This document shows positions 1-9,098 of a DNA stretch of 53,504 nt, one piece after another. Each line of letters opens with the position of its first letter. The stretch's first letter is position 1. The notes beneath the pieces were generated by a model that was given only the letters and a program-made list of their open reading frames with translations, did not search any database and was not told where the DNA came from. The DNA is from an uncultured Verrucomicrobiota bacterium. Its GTDB lineage: Bacteria; Verrucomicrobiota; Verrucomicrobiia; Verrucomicrobiales; DEV007. The position numbers and the translations under genes were made by a program. The DNA is taken from NCBI GenBank assembly GCA_902510815.1, contig CABXDI010000008.1:1-53504 (forward strand). Reading direction: 5' to 3'.

Positions 1-84
1 GTACAGGAGCCCGTACAAAAATCATCGAAGCAAGTAATTGCAGAAGTAATCATTAAAAAATTAGAAACAATGGATATAAAATGA
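1..84 (+). CDS. C-terminal end of an unidentified upstream gene (partial)
   Basis: Frame 1 is open from the first base to a TGA at 82-84 and encodes 27 residues ending KKLETMDIK. The stop overlaps the ATG of the next gene in an ATGA arrangement, which is typical of translationally coupled operon genes and is the main reason to believe this frame is real. The fragment is too short to name the product. Given ispF two genes downstream, an isoprenoid or housekeeping enzyme is possible, but nothing in the residues proves it. Confidence 0.55.
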   Translation, partial: VQEPVQKSSKQVIAEVIIKKLETMDIK

Positions 85-839
85 GTGAATTTCTTGAAAC
101 CGCGGTAGAGGCGGCTAAATCCGCAGGGCAATTGTTGAGAGATCACTATTACAAGGATAAGGCTGTGGATGCCTATGAGCAATATGACATTAAACTCGAA
201 TTAGATGTTTTGAGCCAAAATATAATTTCTGAAGTGATATTGTCTCATTTTCCAGAACATTCTATTATTGGGGAAGAGGGAGATAATATATCAGATCAAA
301 GCGAGTACCATTGGATCGTTGACCCCATCGATGGAACGGTTAATTACTTTTACGGCATTCCTCATTTCTGTGTTTCTATTGCTTTGAAAAAGACTAAAGG
401 TGATCAATGGGTTTTGGGTGTTATATATGATCCAATGATGGATGAGCTCTGGGCAGTAGAAGTTGGCAATAAGCCCACACTTAATGGTAAAATAATTAAT
501 ACTAGTGATCGGTCACAAATGTCTGAAGCCGTGGTGACTATTGGGTTTTCCAAGTCCAAAGAAGCTATGGATGCCGGTTTCGAGCGGTATCGAAAAATTT
601 CAACAAGCGTTAGGAAGTCTCGAATGATGGGTAGTGCTGCTTTGGCCTTAGCGTATATTGCATGTGGTCGTCTTGATGCCTATATTGAAGATGTGATTAG
701 TTTATGGGACATTGCTGCAGGAAAACTTCTAGTAGAAGCTGCTGGAGGAAGAGTGGACCTTATTGAGAGTGCTGTAACACAGGGAAAACTTTCTATATGT
801 TCATGGAATGGTAAATTACCTTTGGAAAATACAATATAA
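81..839 (+). CDS. Inositol monophosphatase family protein
   Basis: Member of the Mg2+-dependent inositol-monophosphatase (SuhB/CysQ) superfamily, which removes phosphate from small sugar or nucleotide phosphates in the cytoplasm. Visible motifs are the GEEG metal site (about residues 64-67), the family signature WIVDPIDGTVNYFYG (78-92) with both metal-binding aspartates, and the C-terminal WDIAAGKLLVEAAGG block (about 208-222). The 252-residue length is normal. The start overlaps the previous stop (ATGA), and ispF starts 6 bases after this stop, so the three form one operon. The true substrate (inositol-1-phosphate, PAP or other) cannot be read from the sequence. Confidence 0.9.
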   Translation: MSEFLETAVEAAKSAGQLLRDHYYKDKAVDAYEQYDIKLELDVLSQNIISEVILSHFPEHSIIGEEGDNISDQSEYHWIVDPIDGTVNYFYGIPHFCVSIALKKTKGDQWVLGVIYDPMMDELWAVEVGNKPTLNGKIINTSDRSQMSEAVVTIGFSKSKEAMDAGFERYRKISTSVRKSRMMGSAALALAYIACGRLDAYIEDVISLWDIAAGKLLVEAAGGRVDLIESAVTQGKLSICSWNGKLPLENTI

Positions 840-845
840 AAAGAA

Positions 846-1322
846 ATGGGATCAAGATCAGGCATAGGTTACGACGTTCATCGGTTAGTAGGAGGCAGAC
901 CACTTATTCTTGGAGGAGTTGACATTCCTTCTGAAAAAGGTCTCGATGGTCATTCCGATGCGGATGTTCTAAGTCATGCAATTGCAGATGCTTTACTAGG
1001 TGCAGTAGGATTACCTGACATTGGCCATTTTTTTCCGCCAACAGATCAATCTATCAAAGGAATATGCAGTTTAGATATTCTTAAACGAGTTGCCTTAGAG
1101 CTTCATGAATTAGGAGCTTCTATCATAAATATCGATAGCACCTTGGTGGCTGAAAAGCCTAAGATTTTGCCTTATGCAGATGAAATGAAAAAAAACATAG
1201 CTCTTGCTTTGAAAATTGATCCCAAATTGATTGGTATTAAAGCAACAACGAATGAGTGTATGGGATTTCTTGGAAGAGAAGAAGGAATGGCAGCAATGTC
1301 AGTTGCTAGCGTAGAAATCTAG
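846..1322 (+). CDS. ispF: 2-C-methyl-D-erythritol 2,4-cyclodiphosphate synthase
   Basis: Cyclises CDP-ME-2-phosphate to MEcPP with loss of CMP in the non-mevalonate isoprenoid pathway; the family acts as a cytosolic homotrimer. The N-terminus carries GIGYDVHRL, giving metal ligands D10 and H12, followed by DGHSDADVLSHAIADALLGA with the third ligand H44. The C-terminus contains the conserved TTNECMGFLGREEG block. Length (158 aa) is the family norm. It follows the monophosphatase gene with a 6-base gap and converges on the minus-strand giant gene 13 bases downstream. Confidence 0.97.
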   Translation: MGSRSGIGYDVHRLVGGRPLILGGVDIPSEKGLDGHSDADVLSHAIADALLGAVGLPDIGHFFPPTDQSIKGICSLDILKRVALELHELGASIINIDSTLVAEKPKILPYADEMKKNIALALKIDPKLIGIKATTNECMGFLGREEGMAAMSVASVEI

Positions 1323-1335
1323 GTTTAGTAATGAA

Positions 1336-4300
1336 TTATACGGCCCGGTTGACCCATTCTTCAGCAATGTCCTTCAGGTTGAGAGTCTGCTGATTTTCTC
1401 TATCAAAATATACTTTTTCTACTGACGCAATGGATTCATTCAATTGCAATTGAATGTCTTTAGCAAAATCTTTTTCTTTATGAATCTTACGTAATAGCCC
1501 AAGAACTGAGAAAGGAGTAATTTCATTTGGAACAGAAAAATTGGAAAGATCCTCCTTTTTAACGAAATCAGACGAAGCTTTCTTCTTAAGTTTAAAAGCT
1601 AAAGTAGATAAAAAAATCAAAATGAGTAATATCAAGAAAATCCATTTAGAATTTTTTTTATCATATTTTTGTTCCAGTTGAATTGTTTGGCTAGCAGAGA
1701 CTAAGTCGGCGTCATCATAACGCTGATAAAGAATTTCTTTAGTCTTTATAGCTGGTTCGGGGAAGCTAAAAGTAAGGCCGGATTTGGCCGATAAGTTTTC
1801 TGGCTTAGTGAATGTTAGTATCCAGTTCCTTTCAGATATTGGGCTCCCTTCTTTCGATTCTGCGTCGAGCTTAGATACAGAAATTTCACCTCCTGAAATA
1901 TCTGTTTGGAGAAAGTCACCAACATTAGGTTTAATTAATTGGTTCAGTGCTGGAACTAGTCCATTTGAAGAGGCTTTAATCTCAACTTTCAGTATTCCTT
2001 GATCGGCTTCTCTTTCATCAAGTATTTGAGTAATTTTTAAGTTTTCTGTAGGACGAGCGTCACCAAGCTCTGAGGTGGCATCAATTGGAATTGGAGCAGT
2101 GGCTATCGGAAGAATGACGAACCCTCCTGTATCTAAGAAATCTAGGTCAACCTGCATGGTAGGTACCTTGTCCACTTCTGGAGTGCGGGCTTTTAGCAAA
2201 ATATACGCGTAAGGAGTGAGGCGCCAACCTTCTTGGCCAGCTCCTTTTGAACTGATTTTACTGTCATGAAAGGTAATTGATATAACGTCAAAGTGTTCTG
2301 AAAGTGCTGAACGGCTAGTTTCTTCAAATTTGTCACGGTAATTCTGAGTTGGTCGACCATAGTTATAGGCGTAACTAGAATTCTTTTGATTTGTAAGATA
2401 TTTGGAGAAGCCGCCGGATTCGCGTTCTATTTCTTTGGTATGTTTAATATCAACGAAGATTCCAAATGGTGTTCCATGTCCTACGGTACTCGATCCATCT
2501 ATTCTCCCAACGAGCTGAATCTCGGAAGTTAGATCTTTGTAATAATTGTATAGTTTTTGTGCTTCAGTAGCCTTTTCATGATCACCAGCTATTGAAAGTC
2601 CATGTCTTAGGTAACGTTGTTTAAGTTCTGGTTTTACTGAACTAATTCTTGCTGCTAAAGCATTTGCAAAGCGAGCAAGGTGTCGTTCTGCCGAGTTTCC
2701 AGGTAATCCAAGAAGGGAGGTTTTGATTTTTTCGATCTCTTTTGGTGACGTTTGTTGAGATTCCCGAAGTGCATTCAGATCACTAGCACCGAGAGCCGCA
2801 TAAAACCAATGTTCAAAAGGTTCGGTTGTTTCCTCCTCTTCGGTCAAATTCGAAATATATAGCTCAACTGATTTCTTAAAAACTTCATAGTTGTTGTTTC
2901 GATCGATTGTATAAGTAGAGCTTTTTTGTGACTCTTGTTGAAAGTTTATCTTATCAAGATTTAGGCATGCTTTTCTCAAGTAGAGCTGCCAGTTATTAGG
3001 GTTAGCTTCTATACTGTTTTCCAAAATATTATCTATGCCTTCATAACCTGTAATTACCTCGGCAAAAATTTCAGCATCTTTGCGCTTTGTTTTGGCATCT
3101 TGTTGAGTTTTGGGGTTACGCCATACTGTTGCGAGATTAACACGCATAGTATTAGCTAAGGCGGCAACAGTCGAAGGGCTCATTTCTTTAAAGCTTCCAA
3201 ATACTTTAGTAATTGCGGATATCTTATAGACTTCTGCACGGCTATGAATTTTAGTGAAAGCTTCGGCGAGTTTATTTTGATCAATTTCTCCTATTGGTAA
3301 TGATTTTAATTTTTCAACCCACATAGCTAATTCAGTGAGATTTCGTTCTTGCTTAGAACGTGTCAAAGGAATCGAATTTGCTCGTTGATTATATCCATAC
3401 ATATAACCGTAACGATAATTACGATTGCGGTTTGCGTTGGGGTCATGATTGTCTGTCCAGACACGTAAAAATTCCTCAGCTAATTTTTTGCCTGTTTCAG
3501 GGTAATTATCAGAAATTTTCTGAATATAAGGAAATGCTTCTTCTGGTTCGTTCACTTTAAGAAAGAGTTGCGCAAATAAAGTTGAAAACTGAGGTCTAAG
3601 GTCTTCATCAATTAAGCGAATCCAATTTTCATTTGGTCGAATTTTTAATAGTTCCCCTGAGGCGATTGGAGCGGGCACGTTGCTTGGAATGGCGGTAGGA
3701 TTAACCTTAAGATTTTCATAGTACATATTCCCATATTGATCCCATTTCATTCTCGGGCTCATGGTTTTTGAGGCATCCTTTTTATAGCTATATGAAGCTT
3801 CTGAAAGCCAATTTTGGGCGAGTAGATTTAATATTCCAGACCACTCATTGAGTTTAATTTCACTTAATCCAATTAACGATTCTGCAGCAGTTTTTTGTAA
3901 AGTGAGCCTACGGAGGCGAGCAGAGGATGAAGGTTCTGACCTGCCTTTTGAAGTTATTGCTCCAATAGTTGCAAGAACCTCACGGCCAAGTTTAGCATCT
4001 CCAGTGAAACTTTTAGTTAGCCATTTTGAACCTTTTTCTTTTTCTATCTTGGGAGCGATTTCAACAGCTCTTTCAAGAGCCGTCTCCTTATCTTCTCTAA
4101 TAGTTTTTGGGTTTTCTATTATTAATTGGACTGCTTTCCAAGCTAACTCTAGGTGATCTTTTTTGGAATCATTTATGCTTAAAGCTAAATGATAAGTAGC
4201 AATAACATCGAGTACATTAGGATCATCTGAGTCATCGATTTTTGGCAGGAATTTACCTGCTTCAGTTGCTAGCCCTGCGCTGATTAACAGCCTGGCTGCG

Positions 4301-5052
4301 TTCATTCTCTTGTTGTTATCATCTGAGCCTCCCATCTTCTTGAGTCCTTTTTCAAGTAATGAGAGGGCAGTATCAGGAAAGTGACCTCGAGAAAGGGAGA
4401 TTTTAAGTAAGCGTCCCAATTTTGAAATAGTGGTTTTTTCATTTAAATCAATGGGACAGGCATCTCCTAAATATAGTATATCAGTAGGCGAAAGAAGGTG
4501 CTTTTCGGTATAAGCCATGTTGCGGGGCGGCGTGACCTTTCCGGACGTAACAATAGTAGGTGATGTTGTTCTTGTGGGGCGAATCCTTGGCGGTAGTGCG
4601 AGTGTATCTAATAAACTCAGATAAGCTTTGTGAGCATTTTCGGTTTTTTTAAATTGAGAAGAGAAGAAATCTGCAACCTCGTCCCAATTGCTTATAGTTA
4701 AATTTTTAGCTAGTGAATCTATTGCTAGATCGGCTGCACTTTTTGGCTGAGCAGTGGTTCCATTACTACTCTTTTCTTGTTGAAGGTTTCCAAGGTTTCT
4801 TAGAAGGGATGAGGGGCGACGATCAATCAATACTTTGGGTAGCTTTGATAGGATAAGTGCATCTAAATCAACTGGTCGCTTTTCTGATGAGGCTGTGGTT
4901 TTTGGTGTTTTATTTGGTTCGGATTCGTTGATAGGTTCTTGTAAATTTATTTTATCTTTAGACCCAGGTATAGTTTTGGTTAATCTCTCTTGGGATACCA
5001 AAATGGTTGTAAGCAATAATTTTATTAATACTGTGGAGATAAAAAGTCGCAT
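1336..5052 (-). CDS. Large exported, membrane-anchored protein of the Bat-type operon (unknown function)
   Basis: A 1238-residue protein if started at the ATG at 5052; an in-frame TTG at 5076 would add eight residues, but the ATG gives a cleaner Sec signal (MRLFISTVLIKLLL...). A Pro/Thr/Lys-rich N-terminal stretch is followed by a long, mostly helical, repeat-like region, with an Asn/Arg/Tyr-rich segment near residues 545-560 (PNANRNRNYRYGYMYGYN). One membrane helix (KWIFLILLILIFLSTLAF) lies near the C-terminus with a cytosolic tail of about 75 residues. This is the topology of BatD-like proteins: large periplasmic part, one helix, short inner domain. It is the last gene of the moxR-DUF58-VWA cluster. 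I recognise no catalytic motif; BatD-like is inference from topology and position. Confidence 0.7.
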   Translation of the reverse strand: MRLFISTVLIKLLLTTILVSQERLTKTIPGSKDKINLQEPINESEPNKTPKTTASSEKRPVDLDALILSKLPKVLIDRRPSSLLRNLGNLQQEKSSNGTTAQPKSAADLAIDSLAKNLTISNWDEVADFFSSQFKKTENAHKAYLSLLDTLALPPRIRPTRTTSPTIVTSGKVTPPRNMAYTEKHLLSPTDILYLGDACPIDLNEKTTISKLGRLLKISLSRGHFPDTALSLLEKGLKKMGGSDDNNKRMNAARLLISAGLATEAGKFLPKIDDSDDPNVLDVIATYHLALSINDSKKDHLELAWKAVQLIIENPKTIREDKETALERAVEIAPKIEKEKGSKWLTKSFTGDAKLGREVLATIGAITSKGRSEPSSSARLRRLTLQKTAAESLIGLSEIKLNEWSGILNLLAQNWLSEASYSYKKDASKTMSPRMKWDQYGNMYYENLKVNPTAIPSNVPAPIASGELLKIRPNENWIRLIDEDLRPQFSTLFAQLFLKVNEPEEAFPYIQKISDNYPETGKKLAEEFLRVWTDNHDPNANRNRNYRYGYMYGYNQRANSIPLTRSKQERNLTELAMWVEKLKSLPIGEIDQNKLAEAFTKIHSRAEVYKISAITKVFGSFKEMSPSTVAALANTMRVNLATVWRNPKTQQDAKTKRKDAEIFAEVITGYEGIDNILENSIEANPNNWQLYLRKACLNLDKINFQQESQKSSTYTIDRNNNYEVFKKSVELYISNLTEEEETTEPFEHWFYAALGASDLNALRESQQTSPKEIEKIKTSLLGLPGNSAERHLARFANALAARISSVKPELKQRYLRHGLSIAGDHEKATEAQKLYNYYKDLTSEIQLVGRIDGSSTVGHGTPFGIFVDIKHTKEIERESGGFSKYLTNQKNSSYAYNYGRPTQNYRDKFEETSRSALSEHFDVISITFHDSKISSKGAGQEGWRLTPYAYILLKARTPEVDKVPTMQVDLDFLDTGGFVILPIATAPIPIDATSELGDARPTENLKITQILDEREADQGILKVEIKASSNGLVPALNQLIKPNVGDFLQTDISGGEISVSKLDAESKEGSPISERNWILTFTKPENLSAKSGLTFSFPEPAIKTKEILYQRYDDADLVSASQTIQLEQKYDKKNSKWIFLILLILIFLSTLAFKLKKKASSDFVKKEDLSNFSVPNEITPFSVLGLLRKIHKEKDFAKDIQLQLNESIASVEKVYFDRENQQTLNLKDIAEEWVNRAV

Positions 5053-5132
5053 CGTATTGATAGTAAATTTAAACAAACGCGAAAGCGCTCATGTAATTTC
5101 TAGTTTTTTAATGATGAGCCTGCCATTTAGAA

Positions 5133-5249
5133 TTACGATCCGATACCGTCTGGCGGCGGCGCTTGGCCAGCCCCACGAGAATCCTTAGGTTTCTTGCCTG
5201 TTTTGCTTTTTCCAGCCCGACCGGGCTTGGTGCCACTTCCGCAACCTTG
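5133..5249 (-). pseudogene. In-frame 38-codon extension of the TPR gene beyond its TGA stop
   Basis: Reading past the TGA at 5252-5250 in the same frame gives 38 sense codons, beginning QGCGSGTKPGRAGKSKTG and ending PPPDGIGS, then TAA at 5135-5133. The composition (Gly, Lys, Ser, Pro-rich, no hydrophobic core) is what low-complexity C-terminal tails of BatC/TPR proteins look like, and the stretch is richer in GC than its surroundings. The stop context is CAA TGA CAA. This could be a recent nonsense mutation, stop-codon readthrough, a sequencing error, or a chance open frame. An inverted repeat (AGCCCGGTCGGGCT) at about 5214-5227 could also form a hairpin in the mRNA. Confidence 0.4.
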
Positions 5250-5837
5250 TCATTGATTAGGAAGAGGTAACCCTTGGAGTTCATCCAAATCCATTCGCGC
5301 AAGTTTTATTGAAGCTTCAAGGTTTTGGAGTAATTCATTATTTAATTTTTGATTGCCCTCACCTTTTACAAACTCCGAGGCCGCATAATAGTTTTGACGT
5401 GATGACTCAATGACTGGTTCCCAAATTTCACGAGAGTGCCCTTCTAGTCTCATTAGCCAAGTGATGTAATACTGAGCGTTGGCGAGAGTTGATTTTATTT
5501 CTGCTATGAGTTTAGGATTCGTATCCGCATTAATCTCTGATAACATAGACTCGAGGTTTTTATAAGCTTCCGGGAGTTGCGAGCATTGCATTTGAGCTTT
5601 GGCTTTTTCGATGCGTAATTTGGTTATTGTAGAAACATCTTCATTCGGCAATGAACTAATGGCTTCGTCAAACTCGACAACGGCTTCAGCAAACTCTTTA
5701 TTAGTGAGATGTTTTTCGGCTAGATCAATGTGTTGTGTAGCTTGATCAAACTTAAGGTTTTGTTGACCAGGACCAAAATGATAGGCCGTCGCACCTAGTG
5801 GAATAAGCAGCCAAATAAAGATGAAGAGCTTTCGCAT
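5250..5837 (-). CDS. Exported TPR-like protein (BatC-like), possibly truncated by TGA
   Basis: 195 residues from the ATG at 5837, which starts a good Sec signal peptide (MRKLFIFIWLLIPLGATA). An upstream in-frame ATG at 5906 would put 23 charged residues ahead of the signal and is less likely. The mature part begins with a TPR-like helical pair (HIDLAEKHLTNKEFAEAVVEFDEAI), a small helical repeat scaffold for protein contacts, and continues helical to the end. Position between the exporter gene and the giant gene in a MoxR/VWA cluster matches BatC. The frame stops at TGA (5252-5250) but stays open for another 38 tail-like codons, so the annotated protein may lack its native C-terminus. Confidence 0.75.
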   Translation of the reverse strand: MRKLFIFIWLLIPLGATAYHFGPGQQNLKFDQATQHIDLAEKHLTNKEFAEAVVEFDEAISSLPNEDVSTITKLRIEKAKAQMQCSQLPEAYKNLESMLSEINADTNPKLIAEIKSTLANAQYYITWLMRLEGHSREIWEPVIESSRQNYYAASEFVKGEGNQKLNNELLQNLEASIKLARMDLDELQGLPLPNQ

Positions 5838-5892
5838 GATAAACAGGGATTCTAATATGTTAATCTTAGGTCTAATCGGTTCAAGTTTAATT

Positions 5893-8118
5893 CTATTTCT
5901 TATCAAACAGCTTTAAAAGAGCAGGAAGTATTATTAGGTCAGCAATGAGCGCTGTGCTTAGCGTTGCACAAGCAACTGATGTAAAAGCCCGATACATAGG
6001 AAGTGAGCTGAAAAGAACACTCCCTAGACCGCAGAGCAGGACAACGGTAGTCGCTATAAGCACTTGTCCTACTCGGATAAAACTAATTTCCAGTGCATGA
6101 TTAACATCAAGACCATTTTTCTTTTCGGAAAGGTATCGACTTAGAAAGTGAATGGCATCGTCAGCTGCAATACCAAGGCAAATTGTGAAAGCGCAAACAA
6201 TTTCCAGTGAAAGTGGCATTTTAAAAAAAGCCAATACTGCTGCACATGCTAGAAGAGGAAATAGATTTGGAATCATACTTATTAAACCAATTCTCAATGA
6301 GCGAAAGGCGATTGATATCATGACTAGAATTATAATTGATGCAGCAGCAAGACTAAGTGCCATGTCATTTAACATACGGTGCACATATCTACCCCAACCT
6401 ACCGCACCTCCAGCCAAGCCAAATTTATAACCGGGAGTTGATTTGCTAAGTTCTGCAAGTTTGCGTTCTAGTCTTTCATATACAGGAGTGTACTGAGCTA
6501 CACCCAGATCTTGTATTCTCGTAATAACTACTGCCTTATTAATGTCTGGACGATATAAGGTATTAATCAAATCTTGAGGGGCCTTTTTTAATAGTGGCAT
6601 ACGTAAAGAGAGGTCCTTTCCAAAACCTGGAAGTGAATCAAGAACACCTCTCACAGATAAAGGTCGACTCAGAAGTTTTTCCTGCTCAACGATTTCTTCA
6701 ATTTTTCTTATGATAGGTATTGGGTTGTCGTTATCAGATTCCCACTCTGTAACTATTCGGATAGCTTGAATACCTCCAAGACTTTTATCTGCTTGTTTAA
6801 GAGCTTCTCCACTTTCGCTTTCATCTGGCAACTGATTAAGCAGATGCATGTCTGGTTTTAAATTTGAAGTTAACCAACCAAAGAAAATTGTTAGAACAAC
6901 AGATATAGAAACGACCCATTTAGCATTTTTTATGACAAATCTTATTAGAATGAGGATAAATTTTTGCCAGCTACTAGAATTTATTTTTATGGAATGACTT
7001 TCCATTTGTACCTTGAGAGGGATAGGCAATAAACCCAGTAGCGGTAATAACAGAATGACTGCAAAAAATGTGATTAGTGTACCAACAGCACAATCTCGGC
7101 CAAAATCACTAATCATATTTGATTCGGCAACGGTAAGCGAAGCAAAGCCTGCGGCAGTCGTTAAAGCTGATAACATGCAAGGCAGTCCTAATTTTTGCAT
7201 TGAGACTGTCATAGCCTCTTTTCGGCCTAAACCTATAATAAGTTCTCGTCGAAACTGAAATACAATGTGTGCGGCATTGGTAAAACCGATCATTGTTAGG
7301 ATAATAGGCATGATGACCATTGATAAGCTATTGAGACGTTCATTGGTGAAGCCCAGCATTCCAATCGTCCATAAAACACCGACAAAAGGTGGCAAGGTGA
7401 CAATTAATGTCATCACAACGCCGCGGAAAAAAATCAGAGCAAGTATTGCAGAAAGTACATATCCAATGATTTGAAAACGTAACTTCTCAGTTTTCATAGC
7501 TTCACGCCGAGCAATATCTATTGGAATTTTTCCAGTTAATTTTGCTTCTAGCTTTGAACCATTGAGAACTTTATTTGCCTCTTTTCTTATTAAATTAAGA
7601 ATATTACTGATTTCTTCATTTGATTTTAAATTTAAGCTTATTGGGATTAAAGAAGTGCGAGCGTCTGAAGATAACAAGTGTCCAACGATAATAGGGTGAT
7701 TTAATGCTCTTTTTCGACATTCGTTTCGTTGCGATATCGATGCTCCTTTATCTGGAAATAATGAAAGCCTGATTAGGCCCATTCCATATGACGGTATTTG
7801 ATCAAAGCTGAATACTTGAGAAACGCTCGGTATTTTTTTTATTCTTTTTATTAGTTTTTTATAAGATTCAGATGCCTCCTTCTCAAACAAGTCTCCATTT
7901 TTTTCTTTATGGTTAATGAGTAGGATGATTTCAGACCCATCTGGACCAAATTCGCGGCTAACTGATTTAGTGAATTCATAATCTGCTTTAGCCCTTCCGC
8001 TTTTAATTTTTCTATTTTCTTTTTCCGAGTTGCTCCCGAAAATAGAAAAGGCACTAATGATTGCGAATAAAAAAATCGCTAACCATGGATACTGGATAGA
8101 GATTCCGGACAATTTCAT
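5893..8118 (-). CDS. MMPL/RND superfamily exporter (SSD-type membrane protein)
   Basis: 741-residue inner-membrane protein with the RND-type duplicated plan: helix 1 at about residues 12-30, an extracytoplasmic loop to about 212, a block of five helices (about 213-362), helix 7 (about 395-412), a second loop to about 590, and five more helices. The second half carries the conserved helix-4 motif GIAADDAIHFLSRY, whose aspartates relay protons in RND transporters. It belongs to the predicted-exporter/MMPL branch rather than the HAE1 drug pumps, as no membrane-fusion or TolC partner lies nearby. Its ATG overlaps the TGA of the upstream VWA gene (ATGA), so it is built into the Bat-type operon. 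Substrate unknown. Confidence 0.88.
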   Translation of the reverse strand: MKLSGISIQYPWLAIFLFAIISAFSIFGSNSEKENRKIKSGRAKADYEFTKSVSREFGPDGSEIILLINHKEKNGDLFEKEASESYKKLIKRIKKIPSVSQVFSFDQIPSYGMGLIRLSLFPDKGASISQRNECRKRALNHPIIVGHLLSSDARTSLIPISLNLKSNEEISNILNLIRKEANKVLNGSKLEAKLTGKIPIDIARREAMKTEKLRFQIIGYVLSAILALIFFRGVVMTLIVTLPPFVGVLWTIGMLGFTNERLNSLSMVIMPIILTMIGFTNAAHIVFQFRRELIIGLGRKEAMTVSMQKLGLPCMLSALTTAAGFASLTVAESNMISDFGRDCAVGTLITFFAVILLLPLLGLLPIPLKVQMESHSIKINSSSWQKFILILIRFVIKNAKWVVSISVVLTIFFGWLTSNLKPDMHLLNQLPDESESGEALKQADKSLGGIQAIRIVTEWESDNDNPIPIIRKIEEIVEQEKLLSRPLSVRGVLDSLPGFGKDLSLRMPLLKKAPQDLINTLYRPDINKAVVITRIQDLGVAQYTPVYERLERKLAELSKSTPGYKFGLAGGAVGWGRYVHRMLNDMALSLAAASIIILVMISIAFRSLRIGLISMIPNLFPLLACAAVLAFFKMPLSLEIVCAFTICLGIAADDAIHFLSRYLSEKKNGLDVNHALEISFIRVGQVLIATTVVLLCGLGSVLFSSLPMYRAFTSVACATLSTALIADLIILPALLKLFDKK

Positions 8119-9098
8119 TTTATTTTTTCCATTCTCTTATGGATGCCAACACGCCATTTTGTGCCAAAGGCATTAAGCATAAAAGGAAGGGCGGAAAGAA
8201 TAAGGGTGGATGCTCCTATTGCTATTAAAGCATATTCCCGACGAGTCATTTGGTCTAAGGCGCTTTTTTCATCTATCGAAACTAGGGATGAAATTGTGTC
8301 GCTCGGAATATGCTTAACATTGCCATCATGATAAGTACCATTAAGGCGTAATGCTATTTGCCGCAAAGTTGATGCGTCCTGTTTTGAGTTTTGGCCGTTA
8401 AGGAATGTTCCCTTTGTCGGGTTGCCGACGCCAATGACCAGTATTCCATTAACCGATCTGGGCATTTTAGGAATGCCAACTGAAGGAACAGTATCACCAT
8501 CTGAAAGTAGGACAATTGTAGTACTGTTCTGTCTCCATTGACTGGAAATATTCGCTGCAAGATTAAGCCCATCAAATAGATGTGTCTTACCAGCTTCAAA
8601 AGCAGTGTACATATCCATACCGTCGAGAAAATTGCGAACTACCTCTGGATCTTTAGTATCAACAACGACAGGTTTAGCGCCATTGTAAACTGCGATTAGA
8701 GAAAGTCTCATTTGTTCGACTCTTACCCTTTTAAAGAATGATTCCATTAATTCAAAAGCGCGTTCGCGTCTAGTTCTCGCTCCATCGCCCCCAGCGTCTT
8801 TAATTTTCATGCTTGGAGAAACATCAAGGACAATTACAATGTGTCTTATTTCATCAGGATCAACGGTTTTGGCTTTGTGAACCTTTGGCTGAATAGTTAA
8901 AAGAGTTGTGAGTCCCCAAATTATTAAAGTTATCGCAAGGCATCTTACTACTGGGGCAACCCTAGACCATGATGAGGGAAGTGCTGAAGGCCCGAATGAT
9001 AAGGTCGCAATCGCGTTTATTCGTCGCGAATGTATCATCTCTGCTCCAACTGTAAGCACGAGAGCCGCCAAAGCTAAGATTTCTGGGTTGGTTACCAT
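8115..9098 (-). CDS. VWA-domain membrane protein (BatB-like)
   Basis: 327 residues: helices at about 5-22 and 52-70, a von Willebrand factor A domain from about 85 to 275, and a C-terminal helix near 290-310. The metal-ion-dependent adhesion site is visible as DVSPSM (DxSxS) and the later LLSDGD. VWA proteins of this kind sit in the inner membrane with the metal-binding domain outside and work with MoxR ATPases in assembling or activating other proteins. The start overlaps the preceding VWA gene by 7 bases and the stop overlaps the exporter gene by 4, indicating coupled translation. BatA versus BatB is a guess from gene order. Confidence 0.88.
   Translation of the reverse strand: MVTNPEILALAALVLTVGAEMIHSRRINAIATLSFGPSALPSSWSRVAPVVRCLAITLIIWGLTTLLTIQPKVHKAKTVDPDEIRHIVIVLDVSPSMKIKDAGGDGARTRRERAFELMESFFKRVRVEQMRLSLIAVYNGAKPVVVDTKDPEVVRNFLDGMDMYTAFEAGKTHLFDGLNLAANISSQWRQNSTTIVLLSDGDTVPSVGIPKMPRSVNGILVIGVGNPTKGTFLNGQNSKQDASTLRQIALRLNGTYHDGNVKHIPSDTISSLVSIDEKSALDQMTRREYALIAIGASTLILSALPFMLNAFGTKWRVGIHKRMEKIK

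Noticed and set aside
5108-5302. 64-codon minus-strand ORF at the TPR/giant gene gap
   Set aside because: It overlaps the TPR gene end in another frame and has no coding character; the more meaningful frame is the in-frame extension after the TGA.
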